64,000 nt of DNA, from contig JAQOOI010000017.1 of NCBI GenBank assembly GCA_028554645.1, positions 558,001 through 622,000 on the forward strand, in the 5' to 3' direction. Below the pieces are notes generated by a model. That model was not told where the DNA came from, made no database searches, and was given only the letters and a program-made list of their open reading frames with translations. Shown here one piece after another: positions 37,501 through 49,700 of this stretch (position 1 is the stretch's first letter; each line of letters starts with the position of its first letter). This DNA comes from Omphalotus guepiniiformis (taxonomy: Eukaryota; Basidiomycota; Agaricomycetes; Agaricales; Omphalotaceae). A program made the position numbers and the translations under genes.

Positions 37501-37672
37501 TTTCGTTAACCTCGATGTGTTGACGGATGCGGAGTTGTCTATGACGGTGGAAGAGTGGATCAGGCATCAGATGGATATTGAGTATAACAAGTTTAAGCAG
37601 GATGGAGAGAAGGAGTTGGCTGCGTTTCAGGAGAGAGTTGAGGAGGTTAGGAAAGCTATAGAGGCGTTGTGA
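34592..37672 (+). CDS. bir1: Survivin/Bir1-type protein with two BIR domains (chromosomal passenger complex)
   Basis: It starts at ATG 34592 (MNMQVYQNRLDSFLQPRRAK). BIR1 spans exon 1: WPHPTYFTATPEVLAEAGFY, then CFMCGKELGDWAENDDP, His in LHFKKCGKKC (zinc ligands C-x2-C-x16-H-x6-C type). BIR2 is built from exons 2-4: LETFTFGSGWCHDQGKGHGA, MAKAGFIYSP, CLYCGISLSGWDADDDP, EEHRKRVKKSGIPC. A very long last exon (from 35311 or so) encodes about 780 residues of Ser/Lys/Glu-rich disordered sequence with many SR/SK repeats. It ends in a helix, TVEEWIRHQMDIEYNKFKQD and ERVEEVRKAIEAL, as expected for the INCENP/Borealin-binding end. Fungal Bir1/Cut17 targets Aurora kinase to centromeres. A later ATG at 34598 is an alternative start. 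Confidence 0.93.
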
Positions 37673-38248
37673 ATGTCGAACTTGTATAGAATATCATCAG
37701 GACCTTTTTCATCATCTGCAACTCACATTCAACAACCGCACATGCATTTATACTACTGAGATATAAATAGTAACACGGTATATACCATCGTCCATCTGTA
37801 TCAACAGAAACGACACCTAGTTCGTGAGACAAAGAAGTTACAGCGCCAAAGATACAGCAGTAACGTAGGTGAATCTAGCCACAAAGCAAATAAACAAAAA
37901 AAAGGTAAGTCCAAAGGTCCCGGCCAGAAGCTAGTACTGAGGGCGCTATGATTAAAAAGTCTTTTAGAATGTCCATTATTGCTTACTTACTATTCATACC
38001 ACCTCTATGCAATAGCAAACAAACAAACCGAATTTCCTATACATCCTTAGCTTCGGACCCAGCCTCAGCTTCATACAGGGCTAAGAAAGTTCATGCTCTC
38101 TAGGGTCATCTTCTTTTCTAGATCCGTACCATCTTTGTACAACGAGTCAGTGAGGGGGATTATATCACTGCACATCCAACGCTAAGGCGTAGCTTTAAAA
38201 TCCTGTCGAGAAGGGAGAGTCAGCATTATACACTTCTTTGCTCAAACA
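37673..38248. other. Convergent 3' intergenic region
   Basis: 575 bp between the stop of BIR1 (+) and that of the glyoxal oxidase (-). It is AT-rich, with an A-run near 37897-37902. No gene is seen. Confidence 0.5.
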
Positions 38249-40466
38249 TTAACGCGCACCGAGTAAACTAAGAACCATCGCCGCCGCTCCAACAACACCC
38301 CCCGCAACCACACTGACATGCAACGAGCTCGCTCCATTGTTCCTATCCGAGGTACTAGTAGTACTAGAATTACTCGAAGAACCAGTACTCGATCCCGATG
38401 CGCTTCCAGATACACCATTAAGCCTTGTACTAGTAGGAAGCGAGCTGACAGCAGACGTAGGCTGTGTCCCCATCTGGCCACTACCAACGATAACAAAAGT
38501 ACCGTTGGACGGGATACCATTGACCACAACAAACACCATCGCAGGGCCCGGTTGGAAGATATTGGGATTAGGAGGCATCTGTGCAGTGTGCAGAGTCAAC
38601 GAGCCGTCGCTATTGACTGTATACGTGTTGTTCAGCTGTAGGAACCGCTGACCCATGTTCATCGCGTGAGTCGTCCAGCCAGGACGAATAACGACGACGG
38701 TGGTGTTGTCAGCGGCATCGTTGGAATCTCCTGAGTAAGAGCTAGCGGGGACAGTTATGTCGAAGGAGTTACCACCATAAGAGAGTGTGTTGGGGATGCC
38801 ACTTGGAACGGGGCGGGTATCCGCTGAGAAGTACGGAGGGTAAAAGATCTCCGCTTGGTATGTGGTAGGATAGAATGCAGTCAGATTTACATCGACATTG
38901 GGATTCGATCCAGCAAGGATAACGGATGCATCGGGAAGGAGAAGCGCTGAAGAGTGGTATAAACGCGCAATATTGGACGTGTCAAAACCTGCATCCGACC
39001 AACGGCTTCCAGCTGGTGCACTGGGATCGTATATGGCGGGTTTGCCGACTGCACCGCTTGCTAAGGACATGCCAAACGGCATCTCAGAGTACGACGTAGT
39101 CACAAGGGTCTGTGTAGAGTATCCAGCAGTGCCGTTCAGGCCACCATTTACGACCAAGAGCTTGCCAGTTGGCAGAACGATGAACTGTCCCATAGTACGA
39201 CCATCAAGCATATCATCATCCTGCACGTATGCAGGGGTGGAACCGTCCTCAGGTTCAGGGGTGATGCGCTGGCAGTCTTTTGAAGCAGGGTAGAGCCAGG
39301 TGTCGATGAAGGGCCATGAATAGTTTCCCCAAGCATGGTCGGGCATGTCGGATCCACCGCAGAAAAGAACGGTAGGGGTCCAATTGTTGGCAGGAGTCAG
39401 GGGGAGCATAGCCACGGCTCCGGAAGCAGGGTATACACGAGCTACACCTCCAGGCATGTCGGGGAGGTCAGTCTCCGTGTTGGTATCGGGATCCCAAATC
39501 ACTGAAAGATGCCACTTTTGATCAGCAATCGCACAAGTGACTTCACGGTAATATACGTACTGGTCGAAACGTTTGCCTGAACAAGCATCTTTCCGGAAGG
39601 CAGGAGGTATGTGTGAGCGTACGCATTCAAGCCAGATGTCTTGATCATGAATTGCATAACGGTTGCGCTACGACCATTTGCAGGATAGAATTCATATGTA
39701 GGCTCGGCAGCACCACCCTCAAACTCAGGATCGGTATTAGGATAGTTTCTGTTAATGTATCCTCCGTTTACGAAGCCACCAATAAGAACGATCGTGCCGT
39801 CGCCCAAAGCCTCTGCGGCGGAATACCATCGACTCTTCTGCATTGACAAGACGGAGGGGTCGTCGAACCATTGACAGTTGGCAGAGGAGAAATCGTCACT
39901 GTCCGTGCAAGTGTTTATCACGCGGATTGATTTTGTTCCATCAAAATCTTGGTACGTGGCATCAAAGGCGGCAGAACCACCACCAGGATTCAACTGAGAT
40001 CCAACATTACCACCGGGCGAAACGGCACCGTTACCGCCAAACGTGGCATAGGATCCGTTAGGAAGATGCATACCAGAAGCACAGAAAGTGTTCGTTTTCA
40101 CGCTCATTGCTGTCGATTCATGAGTATTGATATCCCTGAATGAAGCGCAGATGAGCTCGCCGAGCGATAATATGATCTATAGGTTGAGCCCTACCAGACA
40201 GCACCCCAGGCTGGATGACCGTCAATTTGGGCAGCGTTTCCCTCAGCCTTGTCTAAAATGTAGACTTTTTGGTTATTTCCGAGGAACATCTAGTTCGCCT
40301 AAGTTCAAGAATCCATCCAGATCTAATTGCTCAATCCACGTACCATCATTGCGCTAACCGTCGTATTTCCTCCATCCGCGAAGGAACCTGCGCTCACTGC
40401 TAAAGAGGGGACTGCTGCGCTGGCGAGCCATAGTGTGGCCACCCAACGCGCATTGGAAGGAAACAT
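38249..40466 (-). CDS. Glyoxal oxidase-type copper radical oxidase (AA5_1), probably GPI-anchored
   Basis: The first exons are 40466-40344 and 40289-40195; a third exon begins near 40136. They join to MFPSNARWVATLWLASAAVP (signal peptide), VYILDKAEGNAAQIDGHPAW and WDINTHESTAMSVKTNTFCA. All active-site landmarks of glyoxal oxidase are visible: Cys in FCASGM and Tyr in PTYEFYP (the Tyr-Cys radical cofactor), the Tyr-His copper ligands in RLYHSSALLLPDASVILAG, and the His in RPGWTTHAMNMGQR. The C-terminus has a Ser/Thr/Gly/Asn-rich spacer and a hydrophobic tail (VVAGGVVGAAAMVLSLLG), typical of GPI attachment. The enzyme oxidises small aldehydes and makes H2O2. Secreted wood-rot GLX lacks the tail, so this one probably acts at the cell surface. 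Confidence 0.93.
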
Positions 40467-41779
40467 CGTGTTCAGTTCGTGACAATGAGATTAAAAGTAT
40501 AGGAAAATGTAAGTAAAAGAGAGGAAAGGGAGTGACAAAGGGATGACTTGAGTTGGGGAGAAAATAAACAGAGAATACAAGACAAAGAGTATTTGAGGCA
40601 GAGCCATCCTTGACAGGACTGCCCCACACCACGCCGCGCACGGCTTCCCAAATTTAGCCTACGTCTCTATTTTCAGCCACCGCTAGAATATACTTGCCGC
40701 GGCATATATGCCTTCCGGTACGTATGGTTACGTGCAATCTGCAAGGCAAGTAGGCAAACTAAGAATGCTTTGTATCTTCAAGCTTCAAAGCTTCAATATT
40801 TCAATGACCAGCCTCAATAGTTCATATTTTACACCAAGCCTGCTCTGGCTTGCTTCCGAGATCGAGTTTTGGCTTCCCACATCGGGTATTTGATTCCGGA
40901 AAGAACGTATATATGTCACAGACATGACGACGCAAGCCAGCACTAGCACTACACAGGCAATATACGGACCACACCTATGACCTCGTGTGCATATATATCG
41001 TCGTCAGACAGGTGTCTTGCATATGTGCATTCTATTATTACCGCAAGTTTTAGGTTCCTGCAGAAAAACATACTATTTTTACCCCTATCTGAAGTAACAC
41101 AAACTTACCGTATCGATTTTGAACGTAGAAGCTCCTGGAGGCCCTGAGATCTTCATCGAATTCGCGACTATTTGAATCTCCGAGAATATGTTTTCGCCTA
41201 TAGTAGGCTATACCAAAAGGAATCAGCTAAGAGACGACGGGCAATCACAGAAGCCTAAGTACACCGAGCCTACATGCACAGATGACCATCGGAAGACTTA
41301 CCTCACCAAGCTCTGTTCATCCGCGTTGACCTCTGACGATGAGCGCCATCATACCACCCGAAAGTATGTAGCTGCTGTCCCCCGTAGCGGTATAATTAGT
41401 GGTGCATGCCAAACATCACCACAAATACAAATTTAATGAGTGACAAGCAGCATTCAGGCTCCTCATGTCATCACTGTACGCTGCTTCAGGATCTATCCGA
41501 TCGACACAATTTGCAGAACGCGCGAGGGTAGTGCGAGGGTCTGGGATAAGCTGCCAATTAGGTTCCGACACAGAGGCCTATTAGATGGGACATAAGGCAT
41601 GCGCACCTGTTCTTCTCGATTCGTCTCTTTCGCAGTTCAGTGCTATAAAAGAACTGAAAGAAAACTGTAAAATAGCAGGAAGCCTAAGCAGAGTACTTGG
41701 TGGTATGACCGAGAGATGACGAAACAAAATAACGGCCCAGTCCAGCCCGGCGGCACGCAATGCGCATCCCCACGCGAAA
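40467..41779. other. Divergent intergenic region of about 1.3 kb
   Basis: This holds the upstream regions of the glyoxal oxidase (-) and the HbrB-like gene (+). An open frame of 82 codons at 41188-41436 has no recognisable content. No TATA box at a convincing distance, repeats or RNA gene was found. Confidence 0.45.
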
Positions 41780-43650
41780 ATGCATCCCACCACTTCACCA
41801 TCAAAGGTCGGTATTCTTCAGATTTCTCGCTCGACATACATCGATTCATTCGATTCATAGACTTCATATGGTACTCGAACGTATGATTCAAAGCTCGTAA
41901 CTCGCGAAATGCATCGGCTAGGCCCTGCGCCGCCTGGTTCAACGTCTCTACCCAACCCTGCTTCTCTAGCGCAAGCTTCGACTGCAACGTCATCCAATGA
42001 TCCTTGGGGCGTCCTTCATGTTAATCTACTGCCTTTATTCAATGGAGAACCTCTCAGAGTGCCTATGTAAGCCAATTTAGTTCAGATCAGTATGAAGAAT
42101 TGGACTAATTTGTTCGTTGTGTATTGAAGAGCTCAACCTTCTCGTCAAGCGTCATATTTCTTTCGCAGCGTCATCACCTTCAAAAGCTTTAAGTACCCTC
42201 GAAAATGATACGATGGAACTACTGTCTTCGGGTATGGTGACCTTGAACGCGAAACTTGTAGGAATAGAAGACGACAAACTCCTTTCGCGAGTCGTAGAGC
42301 TATGGGGTTTCTTTTGGGATCAAGTCCTCACATACGTTGAAGGAGTACGTTCAAACCTTACCTTGCATCTATCCCTTTCTTGATTTTGACCGCACGGCAG
42401 GTGTTGTTACCTCTCCAGACCGATCCTCTTCTCTCGTCTCTCTATCGCACCCCCAAGCGACCATCCTCACCGACTCGGCAAACATCGAAACCATCTGTAT
42501 CATCTTCTCTCGCACTTACTGGCCATGGGAAGTCGGGTTATTACATCGATGTCCGTACAGTCGCTTTACGTTCCTTCCGCGACAAAATAATTCTACCACT
42601 GTCTGCCCGATTATATGCGCGAATAACCTCAATAACCTCGGGCAGAAATCAGGAAGGGGTACAGGATATCCCACCCAGGATGCAACAGATGTACGTTAAT
42701 TTCCTATCCTCCATAAGTCTAGTTCCCTCAAGTCGTTTTGCTGTAGGCTTCTGGTTTTAGCTTCGCAATCGCGACCCCGCCCACCTACCCTGTCCTTATC
42801 AACACCACCTCTTCAATTATCTACAGGCGAAGCAGCCGTCACAGATCTCCTTCGAGCACTCCGCACAAATACGCGGAATCAAGGTTCTCGTACTGGCCAT
42901 ATGCACTCCAGACACTCCGTATCCTCTCAGGACCGTCCAAATTACGACCTTCCAGGCGGCGGCTCCTCAGACCCCAACTCCGTGCGCGCGCCTTCTTTCC
43001 TATCAGGTGGCGCCCCTCGCGATCGCCGAGGTCGTATAGCTCAGAAAGCCAGGGGGAAAGGCCTAGCGATTATTCCTAGTGATTCTCAAGATGATTTATC
43101 AGGAGATGAGACGCCGAGGAATGGTTACATGGATAGTCACGCCAGACGGGTGCTTGAATATGATAGGCAGAAGGAGAGAGAGTTCTTGGATTCTTTAAGG
43201 TTGGTATTGTCTTCTTCCCTTTTTCGTGAAATTCACGTAAATGGTGTCCCTGTAGGAGCCCTGATCTTGAGCCACCTGCGTCCAGTTCCGGCACACCGAC
43301 CGGGAGCTCCACTACTGCTACCGTTACCGTGCGTGCAAGTGTAGGTGGCTGGGGTCTCGGGGCAGGTAATGTCGATCTCGACACAACGAGGCAATTAGGC
43401 GAAGATGACGAAGACGAACCGCTAGACTGGGATCAAGCACAGGTACATTGATTATCTCCTGCTGCTTAAGATCTTGCTTTTCTTATTGTTCTTCGATTTG
43501 TAGGCTGTGGTAGAACGGATGGTCGGGATGACCTCTAGTACTCAATCTGCGCAAACGCAGAATCAGTCCCAGTCTCAGGAATCCGGTGCAGCTGCTGCTG
43601 CCCCACCGTCTGCACCACCCAATTCTTCGACGAGACGGAGGATGACTTGA
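41780..43650 (+). CDS. HbrB/Bit61-like (PRR5-type) TORC2 subunit
   Basis: The conserved core is spread over several exons: DPWGVLHVNLLPLFNGEPLR, LNLLVKRHI, LENDTMELLSSGMVTLNAKL, RVVELWGFFWDQVLTYVEGV, PLQTDPLLSSLYR, then YYIDVRTVALRSFRDKIILP (near 42540-42600). This is the HbrB domain of fungal Bit61 and animal PRR5/Protor, a partner of Tor2/Avo1 in TORC2, which controls actin, the cell wall and AGC kinases at the membrane. The C-terminal third is disordered, Ser/Gln/Pro-rich, ending SSTRRRMT. The start is uncertain: ATG 41780 needs a 52-bp intron (CAAAG/GT ... ATAG/ACTTC); ATG 41909 needs none. The junction at 42066/42122 is problematic (see findings). Confidence 0.8.
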
Positions 43651-44951
43651 TGTTGCTCAGTTTTAATTCGGATTTATTTGGACGGACGAGAATGGTAAAC
43701 CTTGTACTTTTTTCCGTTTTTGCTTTGCGGGATGGGGTGGCTTTCAGACGTTCGCATGCTACATACAGAGAGACGTTGATTGAAGTTTACTACATTATTT
43801 TTTACTGTAAATTCTCGAATGCCAGAAGAGATCTCGGACAGTAGATCACAGACTGAATTGAACAAACACATGTACACTGAACAGACTTTTATTGCTTGTC
43901 CGTATTTGGTCCGTGCTTCATTCGACCCCTACGGTCAACATTCCGTGTTAAAGTTGTCGAAGAAAATCTTCATATCAAGGACTAATTCTTTCGATACTGT
44001 ACAGCATCGAGAACTCTCAAAACACTCTCTCATTCTTCGGACAATGGGAATATAAGCAAGTATGATGACAACCTTTTCTATATCGAGGCTACATCGATGA
44101 CAGGTACGTGCCCTTTTGAGTAATCCTTGTATCGAATTATTTTTAAGGATACCGTTATTAGGCATGTTTATCGCGAAATACGCGTCGTCTATTGCCAGTT
44201 TATCGCAAAATCGCAAAAATACAGAGGACACGTTGTTCCTGCATCCTTGCCGAAATGCTGCCAGAAAATGAATTCGGCGAGGGGTCGCTGGGGGGTTAAC
44301 GAGGCTTTGTTCGTCCATCATGGCAACATCTACATGCTGCGGCTCAGTGGCTTCCACACCTTCTCCCTGGGTTGACGATTCTTGAACCAATTTCATTGTT
44401 CGTTGCCCGGTTTGGTCTGTAACTATTTCGAGCTTTGTGGCAGAAGAATTGAGCTGAACTCAATGAATGGATGATGCTACCCTTTTCTGCTTCGCCACCC
44501 TTGCCTTGCATTCCTTCGGCATTGGATTTCTGTCGACTTTTCCTTGGTACTTCGTCCATTTTGAATATTTTGACTGCATCTTAACGTTCTGCTTTCACTC
44601 TAGAACTTTCTATGAGCGTAGAGGATGGTGTGCAGGCCCTTAATCGCTAATTGTTTTCCAGCTGGCATGTCGGCAGCAAATCAACTTTGATGGTTTGCTC
44701 TGCCTGTTACTAATGGAGATGTTCTTCATTTAACTACACGAGCAGTGCCGGAGTGCGCTACCTGTCAGCCACTTAGAAGCACTCTCTACGCATCAGTTTG
44801 CAGCTCGGTCAATTCAGTTATTGTGGTTATCATTGTCTCACCCGTTACGACGTTGGTCAATCTTTCTACATCTTTGGACATCGAGCCACAGTGGAATTCA
44901 CCATAAATTCGCGGGGATGAACACGATGAACTTTACCACTTGCCTTGAACC
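43651..44951. other. Intergenic region of about 1.3 kb with weak minus-strand frames
   Basis: 3' flank of the HbrB-like gene and upstream of the next + strand gene. It contains the uncertain minus frames listed for 43935-44559. No RNA gene or mobile element is recognised. Confidence 0.45.
43935..44559 (-). CDS. Uncertain hypothetical protein
   Basis: Two open minus-strand frames could be parts of one gene. One starts at ATG 44559 (MDEVPRKSRQKSNAEGMQGK) and looks like the basic N-terminus of a nuclear protein. The other covers 44396-43935 (KLVQESSTQGEGVEATEPQH ... NPPATPRRIHFL). A 49-bp GTAGCA...ACAAAG intron is available between them, but it does not put the two frames in phase. I see no domain. 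A single chance frame cannot be excluded. Confidence 0.22.
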
Positions 44952-46193
44952 ATGTCTTCTATCCTCTCTTCCTTCAGAGCCAGCCGTCAGATTCATTATC
45001 ATCTCCAGTCTACTGGCACTTTTTGCGTCGGTGCGGGCCTCAGCGAACGCGAATTGACCCAAGTCTTCCCTGAAGGCCAGCAAGTTCTGATGCCTGATGT
45101 GTTGTTGTCCGTTCCTTCGTCGTGTGTGGAGGAGATGATCATGGTCATCGGCCGCAACATTCGCCGAGTTACCAATGAAGACCTCCTCTTGGACTGCTCC
45201 AAGCACTTCAACAACGTCAAGAAGCTTGGACTTGTTGTCGACACTTCTGCATGGAACGACGCTTTCGCTGATCGCCTTCCTTCGCTGCATCCTAGTGTGA
45301 GGGTTTTTACACTTCTTGTGGGAAACCAGAAGGAGCCTCTCTTCCTTCTGAAATACTTCGCGAACGCTGATTCCAATGAGCTGCTCACGTTCGAATTGAA
45401 CGGGGTGGATCATCAGATTTCCGTCGGTGGTTCTCATGGCACCATCACTATTCACTCGCTATTGCAGACAGTTGCCCCTCTTCTCGACCTCGACGTCGGC
45501 ACTACCAGGACCAAGGTCATCTTCTCGCCTACCATCTTGAGTGCTTTCAGAAGTGTCCAGGTTCTGATGATCTCTGGAACTCTGTTAAGTGCGCAGAAGG
45601 TCGTTCAAGTTCTTGGGAGCAATGATAGTGGAGTGCCAATCACTTCACTGGATTGCGATGTCCCTGCGCTTGGATCTCGCGCCGAAGTACAGGCGTTTTT
45701 CCTCTCTTTGCGACATCACGCTCCCCAGTTGCGCACATTGAGAGTTGCAGTTGACGCATTGAGTCTCAGGGGAGACGATACTACGTGGATGGACGCCGTC
45801 CTTGAAGTGGTCCATCTCCACAATCTTACTGCCTTGATAATTGGCCATCCTCTCCCTCTTCAATTGCGCAATCTCGATGTCAAGAACATATTCATTTCCC
45901 TGCCGGATGCGCAGATAATTTCTCTCAATCCGAAGCCAAAGCTAGGATTCGGAGGTAACGTGCCTTCCATTTGCCCAAGTCTGGATGTGCTCGACATCGC
46001 TGCAGTTCACGGCGGGCAAAACCTTCATAGCTTGGGTTTATATCTGAACCCGGAAGGCACCCGCACGGGGATGTATCAACCCTATGCACCCAGGCCCCAT
46101 GTCAAGGAGCTGGAATTGGGCACGCCTAATGGGTTGACGTCCGTAGCTAGGAAGATGGCTAGGGACTTGTTTCCTGAAGCGACGTTGATTTGA
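44952..46193 (+). CDS. Hypothetical intronless protein, LRR/F-box-family-like
   Basis: A single exon of 413 codons from ATG 44952 (MSSILSSFRASRQIHYHLQS). The sequence alternates hydrophobic strands and Asn/Asp turns (LDCSKHFNNVKKLGLVVDTS; LRTLRVAVDALSLR; LTALIIGHPLPLQLRNLDV; HVKELELGTPNGL). This recalls the irregular leucine-rich C-terminal regions of basidiomycete F-box proteins, but no F-box is visible at its N-terminus. There is no signal peptide or membrane segment. It lacks introns although its neighbours have many, which may point to a recent retro- or lineage-specific origin. The function is not known. Confidence 0.65.
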   Translation: MSSILSSFRASRQIHYHLQSTGTFCVGAGLSERELTQVFPEGQQVLMPDVLLSVPSSCVEEMIMVIGRNIRRVTNEDLLLDCSKHFNNVKKLGLVVDTSAWNDAFADRLPSLHPSVRVFTLLVGNQKEPLFLLKYFANADSNELLTFELNGVDHQISVGGSHGTITIHSLLQTVAPLLDLDVGTTRTKVIFSPTILSAFRSVQVLMISGTLLSAQKVVQVLGSNDSGVPITSLDCDVPALGSRAEVQAFFLSLRHHAPQLRTLRVAVDALSLRGDDTTWMDAVLEVVHLHNLTALIIGHPLPLQLRNLDVKNIFISLPDAQIISLNPKPKLGFGGNVPSICPSLDVLDIAAVHGGQNLHSLGLYLNPEGTRTGMYQPYAPRPHVKELELGTPNGLTSVARKMARDLFPEATLI

Positions 46194-46734
46194 TATTCAT
46201 CTCCTTTCATTCGTTCCATTCATTCGATTTTTGCCTCAGTTTAGATCCATTGCAACTTTTTTGTTACCATTCATTCGAATTTTTTCATGACGGTCATGAC
46301 CTGCATTTATCATTATCGCATTTGTACATCTGTACAAGCTTCGTCTTCACTGATGTTCTTTCATCAGTTATTTCATAAAATATGTGTCGTGTATCTATCA
46401 CGTATGTAGTACAGTAGTAATATATCCCTACAATGTGGAAACGAACGATCCTGGTCGGCAAAGAGAACTCAGGCTTGTACATACTTACACTCTCACTCTC
46501 ACAGTAAGTATATGCTCTTCCGGGCACCAGTGGCAGACGCGTCCTCGAATTGAGTCACGCGTCGAGCATTTTACATCTTTCAAAGTGACACTGGCAGCTG
46601 CTCGACTGCCAGCCAAGCTGGCTCTTTCTTTATCTTCGGTATTTATTCGTATTGGATCACAGTTTCCTTCTCTACGGCGTTCGTTTTTCTCTTCGCCTTC
46701 CACCGAGCTCTCGTCCACCCGTTCGAGGCGTGAT
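46194..46734. other. Intergenic region
   Basis: 3' flank of the unknown gene and promoter of tRNase Z; both genes are on the plus strand. A short CTCACTCTCA repeat tract lies near 46488-46503. No gene is seen. Confidence 0.5.
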
Positions 46735-49700
46735 ATGAACTGGCATGCTACCGTCTTGAGCCCAGTATCTTCTGATACGGAGCCTACTGTTGTCATTAAT
46801 TTCGATAACGCAAAATACATCTTCAATGCCGGCGAGAATACCTGTCGGGCTTTTCTACAAAGTAGAAGTGGTTGGAAGAGGGCCAGGGGAATTTTCTTAA
46901 CTCAGGTCGAGACGCAACGTGCTGCAGGGCTTGCTTGTGAGTACATTGAATCCGCTTTCATCTGAGGTATCTCAAAACTTATCCTTGTGTAGCGCTTCTA
47001 ATGAGTTTTGCGGATGCTACCATTCCTAAGCTTGACATTGTTGGACCTCCCGGATTGAAGCATTATTTAGCTGCGATGAGAATGTATACTTATCGGTACG
47101 TATTCACCGCATTCTCTTTTGATGAAGATCGAAGCTGATATTTGTTTTCATCGGAATACTATGCCTGTTATACCAACCGAAACACCATATTATTCAGACC
47201 TCTCCGGTACCCCAAATCCAGTTTTTAAGGACGACAACCTCGCGATATACAGTGTCCCGATCTATGAGACACCACATGATTTGCAGGAACCCACTTCAAA
47301 CACCTCATCTGCAGCAGACCAATCGATGGAAGAAGGGTCTCTCAAGCGGAAAAGGGAACTGTCGCCGGACGCCCCCTCCAAACGAGTTGCAACCTCTGCC
47401 GTTGATGTTTCGACACCTCCGACTTTGGAGGAACTGATGCAGGATTCGCAATTCTCGCCGGATGAGTTGACTGGTGAGGAGGCTCAGAGATGGCGAGAGC
47501 TTATGATCAATGCTATGTTCCCTGCTTCCAAGGTATCCAAAACTGTCGTAGCTCAAGGAAAAAGCAAGGGGAAAACGAAAAAGGAGAAAAGTCAACAGAA
47601 GGAGCTCAATGATATTGAGGCAGACTCCGCAAAGTTATCCCAATCTACGAACAACAATGGGAATAACTCCAAGGAACCGAAAACAGAAATTGTATGTTCA
47701 ACCTTGAAATACACTGCCGTTCCTTTCATCTTAGTCAGTGCTTAGATAGACGACTATCGTCGGCCTGCTCTTGCAAAAGGTTTCCACATTCAGCTTCCCA
47801 AATTCGTTCCACCTGCGGGTGTACCCACTTCCCGACGCGCCGTGGCTTACATAGCTCTAGGTCCACGAGTTCGAGGAAAGTTTGATGCGGCCAAAGCTAA
47901 GGAGTTGAAGATTCCTGTGGGACGTGAGAGGGCCAAGTTGGCTGCAGGTCAGGCCATCACATTCAAGGTGAAAGATGGTGACATAGAATTTGAAAGGACT
48001 GTCCGTCCTGAAGAGGTTATTGGGCCTACAGAGGCTCCATCTGTAGGTGTCTACTGATTGAATTCTCGGGATCATGTCGCTCAATTTCTGACCGTTTCCA
48101 GGCTGTAATAGTTCTGGATGTTCCTACGCAAGCACATGTAGCTTCCGCAATTTCGGCATTTACAGAGTCACCCTTCTATTCAAAGTTTCATTCGACGCAG
48201 GAGGAAGACTTGAAAGAGTTTGCAGTTCGCACTGTCTTCCATATATGCGGAGAGGGGGTTCTGGAAGACGAGCGATATCTCGAGTTCATGCGAGGGTTTG
48301 ATTCTCGTGCTCATGTTAGTCTGTTGTCACACTGCTGTTGTCGTACACTGACATAGGTTCCGATCTGTTAGCATCTGGTTGCATCGAAAGAGCACTGCCC
48401 GGACCCAGTTACCTTTACAAGCGCAGGCTATCACCAGCTCAAGCTGAGCCACCTCGACTCTGAAATTTTCTCGGTTCCCAAGTTCAACCTCAAGTCTAAG
48501 AAAGACATCACTAGTGGGTGCATTTCATCTTGGCCACTTCGAATTCATGCACTCACGATGCTTGTGTATTCCGTTCACCAGCTATTCCTAATCTCCCACC
48601 AAACACTACTCTAATGAAAGGGAACATGCGAGCTAATGTGCGGCCTCCTGGTGTGCCGGTTCAGGAACAGTTTGCCATTGAGTCGGACAGGTTCCATCCG
48701 GCTGCAGTGGAGGGATTGGTTCTCCGCGAGTCGACTGCAGAACATTTTACCAAAAGCAAAGCTGAGGTGGAGGCTTTTGCACAGACTGAGCGGTATCAGA
48801 AGTCAACAGGAGGTGATGTGACCATCATTAGTTTGGGTACGGGAAGTGCGATTCCTAGCAAGTACCGCAATGGTGCGTCTCATCAATAAAAGAGGACTTC
48901 GCTTCGTTCTGACCCTCATCATCATTTAACAGTGTCATCTACTGCGATTCAGATACCAGGACATGGGAATATCCTCTTAGATTGCGGGGAAGGTACTTGG
49001 GGACAACTTGTTCGGCAGTTCGGAACGGATGAGTCGACCACAACAAACATCTGGGACTTCATGCGCAACCTCAAATGTATCTACATTAGCCATGTCCATG
49101 GTGATCATCATATGGGTGTAGTAAAACTGTTATCCCAGCGTAAGCTCGTATGTTCCTTCAACCGCCGCGTTCACGCCCAGGTAACTCAATTCTTGGACGT
49201 AGTTGGACCCGCCACCAAAGGAACCTCTCTATGTGGTAGCTATCCGCGCTGTACATCTTTACCTTCGCGAGGTGCAAGATCTGCAAGATCTTGGACTGTT
49301 TGATCCTTCGGGAAACGGCGTTGTCCCGATTTTGAGCCCTGCGCTGCATTGGAAACAGCTGGAGTCCTATCCGCCGGCTGGTTTGTGGCAGATTGGAGGG
49401 ACTGAATCTTGGCTTGATCTTCAGCTGTGTGTAGATTCACTTTCATCCCCCTTTAACCTCGTTCTCAATCTTAATAGGTCTAGGAATCGAGCACAAGATA
49501 TGTGCCAGTCGCTGGGTCTAAAGAGTTTCCACACAGTTGATGTTCGGCATAGGACGCGATGTTATGGCGCGATTATTAAACATCAAGATGATTGGAGTGT
49601 CGTGTATGTGGTTTTGGTCATGGGTAGACCGCTGATTCCAATACTCATTCTGTGATATGTATCTAGCTTCTCTGGAGACACGATGCCTTCAGAAGGTCTC

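Noticed and set aside
41643..41993. 116-codon minus-strand frame
   Set aside because: It overlaps the N-terminal exons of the HbrB-like gene antisense, where the plus strand encodes the conserved domain.
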